From the NCBI GenBank assembly GCA_026874595.1, contig CM049313.1, positions 40,018,659-40,082,658 on the forward strand: a DNA stretch of 64,000 nucleotides, read 5' to 3'. The stretch is from Sipunculus nudus. Taxonomy: Eukaryota; Annelida; Sipuncula; Golfingiida; Sipunculidae. The notes under the pieces are model-generated. The model had not been told where the DNA came from. It ran no database searches and worked only from the letters and a program-made list of their open reading frames with translations. Shown here in pieces: positions 1-12,491 of the stretch. The position numbers and the translations under genes were made by a program. How positions within the stretch are numbered: the first letter of the stretch is position 1; every line of letters starts with the position of its first letter.

Positions 1-638
1 AAGCAGGCATCAAGTTCATGCAATCAGCTGTGTATATATGGCATTATAAGCCCAAAATATCCTCCAGTGTGTCCTGTTATTATAAATTGAACAGTCATCT
101 GGCTATTCATGTCGGTTTTTACCTTATATATGGCACATGAATATTTTACAGCTCTGCCTGTCAAACTGATGCAAACAGACATCACTGAACTCAATAACAC
201 CGGACCAAGCAGAACATCAGCGACTCAAAACATTGCACACATGCAGGTTCTAATCATTAAATCACAACAAGGTTGTTTTTTAGAGTTCCTCACTATAGAA
301 AAATTTTAAAATGCCTAAGTGCAATAACCTCAAATGCCAACCTAGTATTTTTTTATCAATGCAGACATATCCAATATAGCTTGTGTTTATGCTGCTGTTA
401 AAATCCATATTGAGGCAGAGACGGCACTTAACTCTGTACGACCAGAGATAAACCAAAGATGATCCAATATAATGATAAAACCTGTGCTGAGCTGGAGGAG
501 CATCCAGTGCAACTTCTATGTTGTAGAAGGAGTTATCAAGAAGAATCACAGGTGAAGCCAACATGGCAAGTAAAGTTGTTAAAGTTCATGATCCGTTTTG
601 GCCAAATCAGCTTTCAAGAAAATCAATAAAGACAAACT

Positions 639-798
639 ATGCAATTCCACGAGGCAGTACGCGCCGAAGGAACTGTATTATACCCCTCGTGGACACCTCC
701 AGCATCAGATGGTCCTTTCATCTCTCATCCGTGTACTCCATCGCCTGATGACATTAAATTGTTCTGCAAGACCAGATTGGGGGCTCTGCAGAGATTGG
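639..798 (+). CDS. Candidate internal coding exon of an unidentified gene (5' boundary unknown)
   Basis: An open frame read from the ATG at 639 gives a proline/serine-rich stretch (VLYPSWTPPASDGPF, then CTPSPDDIKLFCKTRLGALQ). It runs to a possible donor at 799 (TTGG|GTTAAG, weak because +3 and +5 are off consensus). The exon would end in phase 1. The next exon at 982 starts with two bases that complete an alanine codon and keeps the same frame, which is the main support for pairing the two. The frame is closed upstream by a TAA at about 627, so the exon must start at this ATG or at a poorly conserved acceptor between 628 and 657. A different frame is open from an ATG at 563. I do not recognise the protein. 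Chance openness is possible. Confidence 0.3.
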
Positions 799-981
799 GT
801 TAAGACCTGCTTATAATTAGAACATGTGATCCAGCACGGAGAGCTATCCCTTGTCAATGTACTCTTAACCTGCTTTAGATTAAAGCTCTATAATCTCCTT
901 GGACACTTCAAAAGAAAGTAAAAATCACAGCACCCTGTATCAGTATGTATACTCTTCTTTATGCTGTCTTTTTTATCTTAG

Positions 982-1073
982 CGGACTTCAAAAAGGACCA
1001 GCTGTTGGATGAATACAAGTGTATCAGACATGTCAAGATGTGCTCCAAGTATACCATCCAGTGGCCTTCATAG
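982..1073 (+). CDS. Candidate terminal coding exon of the same unidentified gene
   Basis: A strong splice acceptor (a pyrimidine run ending TTTTTTATCTTAG at 981) opens a frame of 30 codons ending in TAG at 1071-1073. The peptide starts DFKKDQLLDEYKCIRHVKMC and ends SKYTIQWPS. Its charged and aromatic composition is more protein-like than the surrounding AT-rich translations. Two polyadenylation signals follow within 140 bases. The phase fits the exon ending at 798, with an intron of 183 bases. No domain is recognised. A small soluble protein or the C-terminus of a larger one would both fit. If the Mint intron spans the whole window, this would be a gene nested on the opposite strand. Otherwise it is a convergent neighbour. 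Confidence 0.4.
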
Positions 1074-1085
1074 CTTTGCTAGTAA

Positions 1086-1215
1086 AATAAAATGTAAGCT
1101 ATGTAAAACCAACCTTATTCCTATACTTCCTCACATATTTCAAATTTATGATGAAAAATCAATAATCTTGTAATCATATTTTAACAGTGAATGTATTGAT
1201 CTCTTGTTCAATAAA
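1086..1215 (+). terminator. Two AATAAA polyadenylation signals behind the candidate terminal exon
   Basis: AATAAA is present at 1086-1091 and 1210-1215 on the plus strand, 13 and 137 bases after the TAG of the candidate last exon. AATAAA is frequent in AT-rich DNA, so this only adds weight to the exon call. Confidence 0.3.
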
Positions 1216-3613
1216 GACTGCCTATTATGTTACAAGGACTAAGCAGTCATGGTTCTTTGGGCCTTGCTGTCAGTGACACAAACAACATGCTGAGCTTCTA
1301 ATCAGGCAAAATTAAGCTGCAATGCGTGTCTTCAGGGCTTATAAGTAAATCTAATCTGGAAATGTCAGATGAAGTTAAAGGCAAGCCCACTGCTACTTGA
1401 TCTTTTGAGTTTTATACAATAAATGCTGCTATATGTCTGGGAACCTTTGCTGAGATGTTCTTATCATAAGAATCTTGCATCCAATCACACACCTGATGTG
1501 TTTCATCTTGCCAGCTAAACATGCTTTAACTTAAATTACTTGCAACCAGCGTTATCCTACCCCTGCTGTTTACAAGTCTTACCTATTTTGATTTTCTGCA
1601 CAGATATATCTTTAGGCATCATATTATTGATAAAGGTACACCTGTATCACTGATTATAATTCTTTAATTCCAATAATGGCCTGTCTGTTATGAACAATAG
1701 GATGTGAGAGATAGGGCTAATAAAATACACTTTTCCCCAAACATGAATCACTAATTGAGTGTTATCAAAATTTCCAGAAAACCATCCAATCTGAACCTTC
1801 AAATGAAGTTAATTTACAATTGACTCAACTCATGTGAACACACAGTTAATCCATACAGCTTCTAATCACTAACATGCTAGAATCCCTTGCTGCTGGACTT
1901 CCAAAATCCATTATATCAATATTAACCGGGTGTTCTGCTGGACTAGGGTTCATACCAGTACTCAGTATGTAAATGCAAAGAAAATATTTTTCTATTTCAT
2001 AATTATTGACAATACACGCATGTAAATCAGTCCTGATAATATTTAACCTAAGCTATGGTTTTTTTAAACAAAAATAACTAATGGTCTATTTCCACAATAA
2101 AACAAATATCAGAAATTTGTGGTTAGATGTTCAAGCGATAAAATAAACCATACATGCATATTTCATAAAATTACCTTGATATCTAAATTTTAATGAGTAA
2201 ACTGGCTATAGGCATCCAATAAAGGCTCCAGAAACCAGAAGATTATGAGCACTATCATTTGAACAGTGGGGAAGCAAGAATAACACCTCACTGGGGCTAT
2301 GTGTTCTGGGGAAATATCAATATTTACGGTACATTATGCTGGTGCAAAATTTCAGTCTGGTAATCTCCTGGTTGGCATTTTCTGCAGGATAATAACCATG
2401 GGAAAATAATGGTGACACACTTTTTTTATCATCTGCATCTTGGCAACCTGACACTTCAAATGTGTGATTAAGTGAAAGCTTTTCCATAATTAATGCTCCT
2501 TTTTGTTGAACTTCATGATAATCAGAAACACCACACATTAATTAGTAATTAGTTAGTGGCCAGACTGCAACATCACCATGGAAACATACCATGCCTCTTG
2601 GTGTACTGGAAAAAAAATGTACCCAACTGACATGATTTTTTGGATAATGTAAAAGACAATTTTTTTTAATTTCCTAAAGTAGCACATGTCTGTATAATTA
2701 AGTATGTTGCTACAGCATTCACCATAAGATCAAACACATGATAACATTCTACAATAATTCTCAAAAAGTAAAGAAAGAGAAAAACAAAAATATAAACTTT
2801 TCAGGAAAAAATTTAGGATCTGCAAATGGCAATTGCTCAATACAAATAAGTATGTTTCTTTTAAATGTTTTTGTAACTCCCATCTTATTGGCTGTGGTAA
2901 ATTTTGAAGCAAACAAAAGGTAAAAGCACAACATAACAAACATATATTTTGTCAAAATTTCATTATGTTATTTTCTTGAAAGTAATGTCTGAGCACTTGG
3001 AGGTCAAAATCAATAAACCTCCACTAAAAACAGAATAAAAGTTTTTAATACAAGGGGATGAAATCAATCTGTGTGCTGCCTGAGACACCATTTTTTGGTA
3101 GTAAAGTCAATATAAAGCCAACTTAGAGTGACACAAATATAGTAAAAGGAATTTTTAATTGTCAGAATGTAGTAGCTGACAGCACAAAGAAAGTTCCCTT
3201 GACTTCTTCAAGCACTAGGCAGCCTTGAGTCAGAACACAACACCTAGCATTGGGTTTCATGTTCCTGATATGTCAGTTATCAGTGATATATGGCAGAGAT
3301 AATTTAATGCATAAGCATCATGCTACATGACTGTGACAAGGCCTGGTGCAGTGCTGTACCTTGGTCTGCCCAGCAATTGCCATGAGCTGGCAACTTATTA
3401 AGCATTCTAATTTGATCAACAGGGCCTACTTTGCCAGGATAATGCTAGTCATTCTAAAAACTGCCCTGCAACTGCTGTCCACACTATCACTGTGGGCACT
3501 GTCATTTCCTGTGCCTCACATGACATAGTTGTCAATCAAAAGACATTGAAATTTAATTATATGCTGAGTTAAAATAGAACCACTTTCGCATGGTAGGTGT
3601 TGCTAGAAAGGAA
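1216..3613. other. AT-rich non-coding stretch, nothing recognised
   Basis: I see no exon, RNA gene or repeat structure here that I can support. Short open frames exist but have low-complexity translations, no paired splice sites and no shared phase. Confidence 0.5.
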
Positions 3614-3972
3614 ATATATGTCACAGGACAAACTCCGATCCAGTAGAATCGTCATTCTTACTAGGACAAAGTCCAATCAGACTTTCTACTAGGAAAATCT
3701 CTGATCAGACTTTCTACTAGTACGATCGGCGATTCTACTTGGACAAACTCCGATCATAGCCTCTACTATGACAAACTCCGATCAACCAGAGACCACAACA
3801 TAATTAGACTTTCTACTAGTAGAATCGGGTTATGATCGGAGTTTGTTCTAGAATCGCCAATCGTACCAGTAGAAAGTCTGATCAGAGTTTCTCCAAGTAG
3901 AAAGTCTGATCAGACTTTGTCCTAGAAGGATCGACGATTCTACTGGATCGGAGTTTGTCCTGTGACATATAT
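3614..3972. mobile_element. Non-autonomous foldback (MITE-like) element with perfect 40-bp terminal inverted repeats
   Basis: Bases 3614-3653 and 3933-3972 are exact reverse complements (40 of 40), starting ATATATGTCACAGGACAAAC. The inverted similarity continues inward at lower identity, so 3614-3761 pairs with about 3828-3972 and the whole 359-bp unit can fold into one long hairpin with a loop of about 66 bases. The arms are built from short degenerate subrepeats such as GATCAGACTTTCTACTAG and ACTCCGATC next to GTAGAATC. There is no coding capacity. The flanks are TA-rich and give no unambiguous target-site duplication. A larger relative with the same TGTCA...GTAGAATC end lies at 58,986-60,457. 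Confidence 0.85.
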
Positions 3973-6106
3973 AAATATATTCTTAAGTACAGAGGCACTG
4001 TCAAAAATGTCTATTTTCAGTACCATGACAAGTTCTGCCATTCCAATATCTCGAATGCATGGAGCTCCCTCATCACCAGGACTACTTTGCACTGTACTGT
4101 GTTCTCACAGTCACATGAGGCCTGTAACAGGCAACTTAAGATCGTACCTTCAACCACAGCCTCTCAGCAGCATACAGAGTCTGCAATATTCCTCTTGTTC
4201 CATGGCAATCAATATCTCATCAATCACCTGAGGGGTTGACATCTGACAAAACAGATGCAGGAGGTAACATATCATGTTATCCATCTTCTGATTTTCCAAG
4301 GTGGGACACTGGGATGATAAGGGTTCATATATAGAATGACAGTCAGGGGATACAGAAAGCAGCGTACCCCATACTCTGACAGAGAAAACTTCACTAACAG
4401 AATGCTTTTCCATATACAAAATTCATTATAAGAACTTCAGTCATGATTTGTAATTATGCCACAGCTGTGAATACAGGCACAGCTGAACTGGAATTAATCA
4501 TACAATGGTAATTGCATGTTAGAAAGAAGAGATATGCATGTTAGATCTGCATAATTAATTTGAATGTTCAATGAAAGAATCTTTCTGGTAATTCTTATTT
4601 CTGCTGGAGAACATTTACAGTGGGTCACAATAACGAAAACAATATAACTGTTGGGATAAAAAAAGATGTTAGCACACCCCTTCAATGTCACCAAAAGAAA
4701 TGAAGAAAATGTCAGTGGAACCTCACAGGTAATCTGTGAAGAATAACAGGCAGGGACTGCTAAATAATTCCTGGACTCACACAGAGAGGTAGCGTCATCC
4801 TGTGGGAGCAATTGTCACTTCCCATTAAACAGTATTTAACTTTAATCATCATTTAACAGAGGTAATATAGACAATTTTCCTTTTACAGGTAGGTAATAAG
4901 GATTGATGCATGCAATATTATTGATGCTGTGACTTTGGTTGAATATAGCAAAGTCACAACAGCACTAGTGGGCAGAAAAGACGGCACAGACAATATAAGC
5001 ACAGACTTTTTATTGCACACATGGTTGTGAACATACATGGATAAAGTGCATTTTCAGGATTGGAATTTTATATATGTTAATAAAATATGAGTCCTTTGTC
5101 TTAAAAATAAAATCTTAAAACAGCTTAAAACAATGCAGCAGGTCTTGCAGTTAACATCTAGCAAAACTTTTTGTGCCATTTTTTCCTTTGCTCAAAGGTG
5201 AACTTTGGTGGGTGTCACTTTTTTATGATTCTCAAATGCCATGCTGCCAGCCTTGACCTTGACATCCATCTCACTTGAGATGCTGGTTGATGACCCTCCT
5301 AATCCAATCTCGAAGCTCGTTAGTCTGAGATAACGAGGAGGCAAATGATGCCTGACGTGATGTGAAAGGGTCCTGGTGGTCTTCCCTCATCATATTTCAC
5401 ATATTCACGACATAAATGCAGCAGCATCATAACATTTTTCAGTTCAATAACTTCAGACATAAATGGATGACATGTCTGGAAGATGGATGGTCTGGATGTA
5501 ATCGTAATGGATTACGACACAACATTTAACGTCTACAGCACCACTTTTCAGTGTTTAATGAAGGTACAATGAAAATCCTCCTGTTCAATGGCAAGGGGTT
5601 AAACAGGGTTTAGTTGCAGAGTTTGAGTCTGTTATAACTACATACAAAATACAGTAGCAGCATTAAGGAGCCTATAGGTGTAAAAAAACATCAGATAACA
5701 GTCAAATAAAGACTTGTTCTGTGTTCAGAGAAACAATCCACAAGCAAATTCCAGCAGGTGTTCTAGGGTAAGACACGCATACAGTGTTCTTTTACTGATA
5801 AATGAGATCAAATGAAGCCAGGATGCCAACCGTGTTCTGTTTCCTTTACAAGTCCATGCAGGCATCTGTTCAATTATTAAGAGTTAGAGCCAGAGAAGTT
5901 TGATCATGAAGGCCACTCGCTGCAGCTCCTGGTCTATTTGATCATAACTTTACTGGCTCTATGGACTAACACTGGAATAAACATAGTTTTTAGGAGCACC
6001 ACATGTCATATAACGATACACTGCAATCTACAGAGGAATTAAGTAATCAATGCTGTCTTAATTTTAGTTGCCATTTCAGTTCTATCTTAAGAATACATAA
6101 GTTTGT
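3973..6106. other. AT-rich non-coding stretch with one short hairpin
   Basis: The only structure seen is a perfect 10-bp stem at 4928-4937 and 4949-4958 (TGTGACTTTG/CAAAGTCACA) with an 11-base loop, too short for a typical miRNA precursor. A 105-codon minus-strand open frame at 4494-4811 has no recognisable domain or splice context and is not called. Confidence 0.45.
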
Positions 6107-6170
6107 AATTTCTTTTTTTTTTACTTCTTCCTTTTTTTTCTTTTCATACTTTTTTTCTTGTTATCCACAC
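6107..6170 (+). other. Long polypyrimidine tract ending in CACACAG
   Basis: About 60 bases of nearly uninterrupted pyrimidines run up to a CAG at 6170-6172. This is an unusually strong acceptor-like signal on the plus strand, or simply a low-complexity (T/C)n repeat. Confidence 0.6.
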
Positions 6171-6172
6171 AG

Positions 6173-6294
6173 GTGACCTCAACATCTTGTTTCACATCAC
6201 CTGTGCCTCAATTATCATCAAAAACAAGTCATCTCTACACTACAGATACTCCCACTGGAAGCCCTTAAAGTATCCCAAATCATCTCATGCTTAG
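6173..6294 (+). CDS. Weak candidate terminal exon behind a strong acceptor
   Basis: Immediately after the polypyrimidine tract two frames are open. One (from base 6175) reads DLNILFHITCASIIIKNKSS, then HYRYSHWKPLKYPKS, and stops at 6292. The other (from 6173) is Ser/Thr/Pro-rich and stops at 6266. An AATAAA follows at 6348-6353. I cannot choose the frame, I recognise no domain, and no upstream exon is identified. The acceptor may be fortuitous low-complexity sequence. Confidence 0.15.
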
Positions 6295-7344
6295 ATTTAA
6301 AGACGAGGACTTCATTATCAACTGTCTGGAAAAGTAACTGATCATATAATAAAGGCAGATAATCATTATATATAGGTGCATTATTATATCATCATCCCTT
6401 AATAATCATGCATATAATATATAATATTTTATCAACAAATCTACTGGATACAACCCAAACCAAAACCTTGATGGATGGTTTAAATTTTTAATGATGGTAT
6501 TTACTGCTCTTTATGATGATGAACATCTAGATGATACATGTTCACATGCCAATAATATAATTTTATCAAATCCTTAATATACATTCCAAACAATAGTCAT
6601 TCCAAAATTAACTTCTTTTGATTTAATAAGATAAGACTGCTTTAGTCTCATAGATGCAAGGACAAACAATATTTCTGCAAGCAGCAAAACCCTTACCCCT
6701 GAGAGACCCCTTGTAATTTGTTTTATCTGTTCAACCATTCAATGATGCAGAATTCAATAGTTTTTAAAGTAGGACTACCTTTTTACATAAATCTTAATAT
6801 TTTACCACCTGCATGTGGCTAAATATTATATTTTTCTACTAGGTTGGTTACTTTGTTGGTTGGTTGGACTGTTTGTAGGCATTCTAATGCAAAATATAAT
6901 TTAGAGATTTTGATGATTATTTTTAGGATAAGGGTAACCCAAGAAACAATCCACTGAAGTTAGGAGATAATCTTAATCATCTTTTTACATTTTTAATTCA
7001 AAGGATGTCATACCATTATAAGATAAGGAAAATTCTTGGCCAAGAGCCCAGCCATTCATTGGTATTTTGTGCTGTACTTGTTTCTGGAGCTCAAATGTGA
7101 ACTGTTTTACTGAACAGTGACACTCTCATACATGAAAATTTGATGAGTATTATGGCAAAATTATCAGTGTAGGCTACACTACATTCTCTATTTCTCCATC
7201 ATTTCTTCAATTTTTACATAAAATGTTTATCCATCATCCCTGGAGCAACCCTGATGTTTTAAGATAAAATATTTAAAACTACTTGCAAAAAGCAAATTCA
7301 TGGAATAAATGTCCCCTGTTTTGGGCTCTTGTTGTTTTTAATGC

Positions 7345-7910
7345 TTCATAATGGACAGACAGACAGAGTGACAGACAGACAGAAGCTAGACACTCCAAAA
7401 CAAATTCCAACCAAGGTAAGGATGAGAGCAATCAGTGACAAAAATTTGAATGAAATTGGATAATATTTAGGAAAGTAATCGCAGGGAAATAAAAACCTGA
7501 CAGACAGACAGACAAAGTGACAGACAGACAGACAGAAGCCAGACACTCCAAAACCTGTCCCAACCAAAGTATGCATGAGAGCAATCAATGACCCAAATTT
7601 GAATTGAATGGGATAATATTTAGGAAAATTATCCCATGAAAACGAAAATCTGACCGACGGACAATATTTAGGAAAGTTATCGAACAGAAACGAAAATCTG
7701 AAAGACGGACAGACAAAGTGACTGACAGACAGACAGACAGATAGAAGCCAGACACTCCAAAACTGAGTGCAACCAATGTATGCATGAGAGCAATCACTGA
7801 CCCAAATTTGAATGAAATCGGATAATATTTAGGAAAGTTGTCCCACGGAAACAAAAAAAAAAACTGATAAACAGACAGGCAAACCCAAATCAATGTCCCC
7901 CACACCGCGG
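7345..7910. repeat. Tandem-core element with (GACA)n microsatellite (pearl-like)
   Basis: Three diverged core units are separated by (GACA)n/(CAGA)n runs. Each carries the block GACACTCCAAAAC (near 7389, 7543 and 7750) followed by a segment around GATAATATTTAGGAAA. The unit is about 150-205 bp because of an internal partial duplication. The structure of tandem core plus tetranucleotide microsatellite matches the plan of the better-bounded elements at 18.4, 35.3, 45.2 and 55.2 kb. A possible right end is CACACCGCGGGAGCAAC near 7900. Minus-strand open frames here are read through the repeats and are not genes. Confidence 0.65.
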
Positions 7911-10900
7911 GAGCAACAACATACAGGACAACCCTCTGTGATGAAATAAGCTGGGTTTACCTTTCTAACTCTAATGATTATTCTCAGAATTTATAATCAG
8001 ATCAAAAATGAAATTTTTCAAGCTTGTAAAAGGATAAGCTTCTGTAGCTCTGTAGGATCAGAAATTCAAATTCATCCAATTTTGTACAGCCACATTCTCT
8101 GTACATGACCTAATCCCTCTCAGACACTGTGTATGATAAGGATAGAAATTAATCTGACAGTGACAGTGGTCCCTTCAGTCAGATATTCAGCTCTCTGGAT
8201 AACATGGTGGAGAGATTCATAACATAACACAAGCAAGTATAGATTTTTTTCTTGTCAACCTTTCAGAGTTGCCTGGGAAGACAGGGGTATAAAACGGCAT
8301 GGCTGTAGCACTAACAGGTGTAAAATCGAAAGGAGAGCCAAGAGACCTTACAACAGATCAATTATGTGAAGATCAATAGTTTCCTGCTTATGCATAATCC
8401 CAGTTAATCTATCTTCTGGTGTCACCTAGGTTCTACACACACAAGAAAGCAATTCTGTATAAACAGCTATACAGCTAGTCACTCCTTTTTCAATAAAATA
8501 CCCGTTCAAGTTAACAAGTATCTGATAAATCATATGTATATTATTAAATATAATTTATATAAATATTCTCTGCAAAAAAAGGGCCTGGAAGCATTTAATA
8601 TATATTATGTATATTGCAACGAGAACCTGAAATCTTGAAAATATTAATTTATAAAAGAAAACTCTTAGACCTTTGATTATTTGGATATATTAATTATGAG
8701 CTTATGATTTTATATCTTGCCTAAAACTGTCCAATACACCTTATAGAGCTGCCAATTCATTAATGATTTAAAACTTCAAATTTTCTGGGTGGTAATCATA
8801 TTGCAGGCTGTAAAACAAAATATTGAATAAACACCAGCATAATTAGCATTACTGAACATCCAGTGAAAGGGCAGAACCATCACAGCTAGAAAAATACCCA
8901 CGATCCTCTAGTGGATTTCTCGTATCTCCACAGCTGAGACCACTTGGCATAATGTAAATTATGTACCCTGAGGGGCAACAGGCCTGTCCTCAGCTAGAAT
9001 ATCAGTATGCTTTGGGCATGTTCTGCCGATCACTTTATGCATCACCTGTGAGGCTGTGTTACAGGATGCCAGCTGACACAGTCTGTTCAATACAGGTGCT
9101 GTATTGTTTCCTTGAGTGAAAGAACCAGGCAAGCATTGTCTTGTGATAGACATCCGTGTGGACAACTAGCCATTGAAAGACTAGCATATGAAAATTGTTT
9201 GTGGCATGCCTGCAAGCAAAGCACTTACAAGTCCATTAGCCCACTGAGAATATGCATTTAGTTTGAATTAACAGCAAGTAAAATGATAAATTAAATTTCA
9301 GCCCTAATGTAAAGAATGGTCAAGAAAGGCTGAAATAATTACAAAAACATTAACATTTTTTTCAATTGTTACTATGGTTATTTTTTAACTTTTGGTAAGA
9401 AAAAGTTTAAGATGAATCTCTTACTTTGAACAGCAGACACTGGTGACTAGAATGAATACAGGGGGACTTAGTCTGTAGCCTTCAGGGAGGTCTGAAACCA
9501 TGGTCAGCCATATGGAAACTGACAACTTTTACATGATTTAAGTGACCATTTTTTATGTCTATACTATAGGAATGGCACAGGATTCATGAATCTAGATATT
9601 GCTGTCCTCTGAAACAAAGACCAAGGAAGCATAAAATATTTATTGTTAAATGATAGATCAATGTCCTATTTGTAGCTCTACTTACTGAATGAGAATGAAG
9701 GTAACAACAATAAGAATGATCTTTTTCATTAAGCCTCCTGGATTTTTAGATTTTTACATGAACTAAGGAACAATCCAGAAGTCATCATCTGTCATAAAGA
9801 CATTGTGAATGTCTGAGGTCCTTTTGGTAATTCTCCATATTCTCTTTGAGGTACTGGCGAAGTATGAACCAGGGACTTAACCTCTGAGCAAATTCCAACC
9901 ACAGAAACCATCAAATAGGATTTTTTTTTCAAATGTGAATGGCTCTTGGATTACATGAACTGTTTCTCAAGGCAGCTGAAACATGTGGCTAGAATGTTTT
10001 GGGGATCTGCATCGGGCAGCTGACGTCGACAGTCGAGATAGCGCCTATTGCGGGCATCTGTATTGTGCTGGTTGTTTATTGGTTGAATATGTCACACAAA
10101 GGATGACCCAGAGAAATAAAAAGTTTGGAAGTATGTTATTTAAAGGAAGAACCTACAGGAAGAATGCATCAGGATGTAGCCATGCACTCATGGTCAGGTT
10201 GGTTTAATGGCCAACAGACAGAATTACAGAAAGCTGAGCTTAATTAGGTAAATACAGTTGGTCAGACAGTGGAGACACAGAGGGAGTCAGTTTGATCAAT
10301 CATTGTGACCACCATGTTTAGTGACAAATGAACCAATATCCGAACCTGTTATCTGCTCATGGTATTTAACATGATCATCCTGTGTTAAAGTATTCTGGGA
10401 GCTACATTTCTTCTTTTCCATAACAATAGCATAGATCATATAATGTTTCAACTCTATGAATGGCTGCCAATAATTGTAGCTCCTAGATTATCCTGACTTG
10501 CTTCTGAAGTTTTTCAGGAATAACATTCCTTTCCCTTAACCATGATATATATGGTGGAGAATGCGGGTAACCTTTTCTGTAGATATTTATAAGATCTTGT
10601 GCATCTTATACTCATGAACAAAACAACTTCCAGATGGCCCAAGAATCCACTGCTTGAATATGGTTAAGACAAGGTGATCACTGTAGGGACCACTTTTCAA
10701 GCAGGGCCCGTAAAATAGGGAACGGATCCAAACTAGACATCTTGGATATGCATATCTGGGATGATAATAAAACAATGTAGACTGACCATCTATTCTTCAA
10801 TTGAAAATATCAATACATGAAATAATATCTGATAAATGAAATACAACTATAAAAAGAGCTAGTTTACAACTTTTAGTGAAGCTGTGATTCTGAAGTATTT

Positions 10901-12169
10901 TAGAAAATACACTTTCAACCTGCTGCATTTTTCATATCTGATAAGACTTTAAGAGGCTTAAATATACAAGTTTGTCAAATTAAACCAGGCTAGGTAATTT
11001 ATACTTCTATAAATATTACTTAATCTTAAATATGGTTTCTGCTTAGCTCCTGTTAATAGGTAAATGAAAGTGAGAGGTCAGGTGAAAGTTCACCTGGGTC
11101 ACTAGCAATCCTCCTTATTGGCAACTCCCTACACTATCTAATCAAAAGAAACCATGCAAGAATCAGGACGAGGAAAGGTCTCGTGTTGAGGACCATTCAG
11201 TTATTCTCAAACCGTAACATTACGTCTGCATCCTGTCAGCAATATAGATCAGCTGGAAACCTCTTTCGTGGTGGTAGGTCACCTGCGGATTTCAATTTCC
11301 ATCCAAATGCAACATGTTCCCTTGGAAGCCTTCCGGCTGGAGGTGGCTAATCAGAGAAAATGAGAGTGTGTCTCTACTGATTAAATGGGTGTGCGAGGAA
11401 AGTCAAGTTTCAAAGCCAACGGATTGCGTTCCAGGCATGTTTGGACCAGTATACCCCTCTCATTAAACAGCTGATTAGACAGAGGGATGGAGGGATACTG
11501 GATCTGCGGTTAATTATGTTCTATAGACACTTCATGGTGTCTTGTTACTGCTTAAATGACATACAGAATGTACAAATCTTTAGAGTGAAAATGCCAAAGA
11601 TAGCAACACTTTCCTGGAGTTGTGAAAACTACTGAGCTAAGGAACATCTATCTGGTAAAAATTTGCAAAAGGGGTCATACGTCTTGATAAAATCTCATAG
11701 GCTTTTGGTGTAAAGACAAAGATTGAGATACCTGAATATGTTCCATCAAGTAGCTGGGGGTTAAACTAATGGACATACAAAATGGTCATATGAAGTTTTA
11801 AATCCATGATCTGTCTAAATAATAAATGATGTATCAAAACTGCAACTGTGTATAATGCTTAAAATGGTACAGAGAATAACCAGTTTAACCATAACCTTGC
11901 TGATATGCTTTAAAACATTTTGTTTTTGGAAAATGACATTTCCTGCTGCGGCAAAACAAGCTATTGGTCTGAGTATTAAAATAACAAGCTTGTTTTCAAT
12001 TCCCTCACTATTATGTGTTGAATAGGTCATGGTCAAGCAGATAATGACTAAAACAAATCAGCATTATGCCTACATCTATAAGAACACTGAACTCTTTAAA
12101 TGTATGCTGGTTCTACTATCTAATCTGTGAACTCAACAGAGCATTAATTTCAGGACAGCAAGCCATGAG
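7911..12169. other. Mostly unique AT-rich DNA, no supported gene
   Basis: There is a good acceptor-like sequence at 8246-8266 (TTTTTTCTTGTCAACCTTTCAG) followed by an open frame of 33 codons, too short to support alone. Small islands with more CpG than the surroundings occur near 10,020-10,070 and 11,160-11,430, without ORFs or repeats that I can name. The end-like sequence CAAGCAGGGCCC at 10,699-10,710 matches the right end of the element at 35.3-36.5 kb and may be a solitary fragment. Confidence 0.4.
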
Positions 12170-12491
12170 GAACCAGGCCCCTTCAGACAGAGGGGAAAGT
12201 ATTGTCTTATTGTGTGAACCAGGTCCCTTCACACAGAGGGGAATGTATTGTCTTATTGTGTGAACCAGGTCCCTTCAGACAGAGGGGAACATATTGTCTT
12301 ATTGTGTGAACCAGGTCCCTTCAGACAGAGGGGAACCTATTGTCTCATTGTGTGAACCAGGCCCCTTCAGACAGAGGGGAACGTATTGTCTATTTGTGTA
12401 AACCAGGCTCCTTCAGATACAGAGGAACGTATGTCTTACTGTGTGAACCAGACTCCTTCAGACAGACAGAAACATATTGTCTTACTGTGTG
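12170..12491. repeat. 46-bp minisatellite, about 7 copies
   Basis: The unit starts GAACCAGGTCCCTTCAGACA, continues with GAGGGGAACATATTGTCTTA and ends TTGTGT. The copies are head-to-tail and about 85-95% alike. The 171-codon plus-strand open frame at 12,386-12,901 begins inside this array and is repeat-derived at its start, so I do not call it. Confidence 0.9.

Noticed and set aside
4928-4958. miRNA precursor at a perfect 10-bp stem
   Set aside because: The stem is far too short for a Drosha/Dicer substrate.
7346-7905. Cysteine/leucine-rich frames of 80 and 106 codons that look like membrane proteins
   Set aside because: Translations of (GACA)n and the tandem core; residues such as SVCLSV are the microsatellite itself.
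8267-8368. 33-codon open frame behind a good acceptor (VAWEDRGIKRHGC...)
   Set aside because: Too short, no downstream support, no recognisable motif; expected by chance at this rate.
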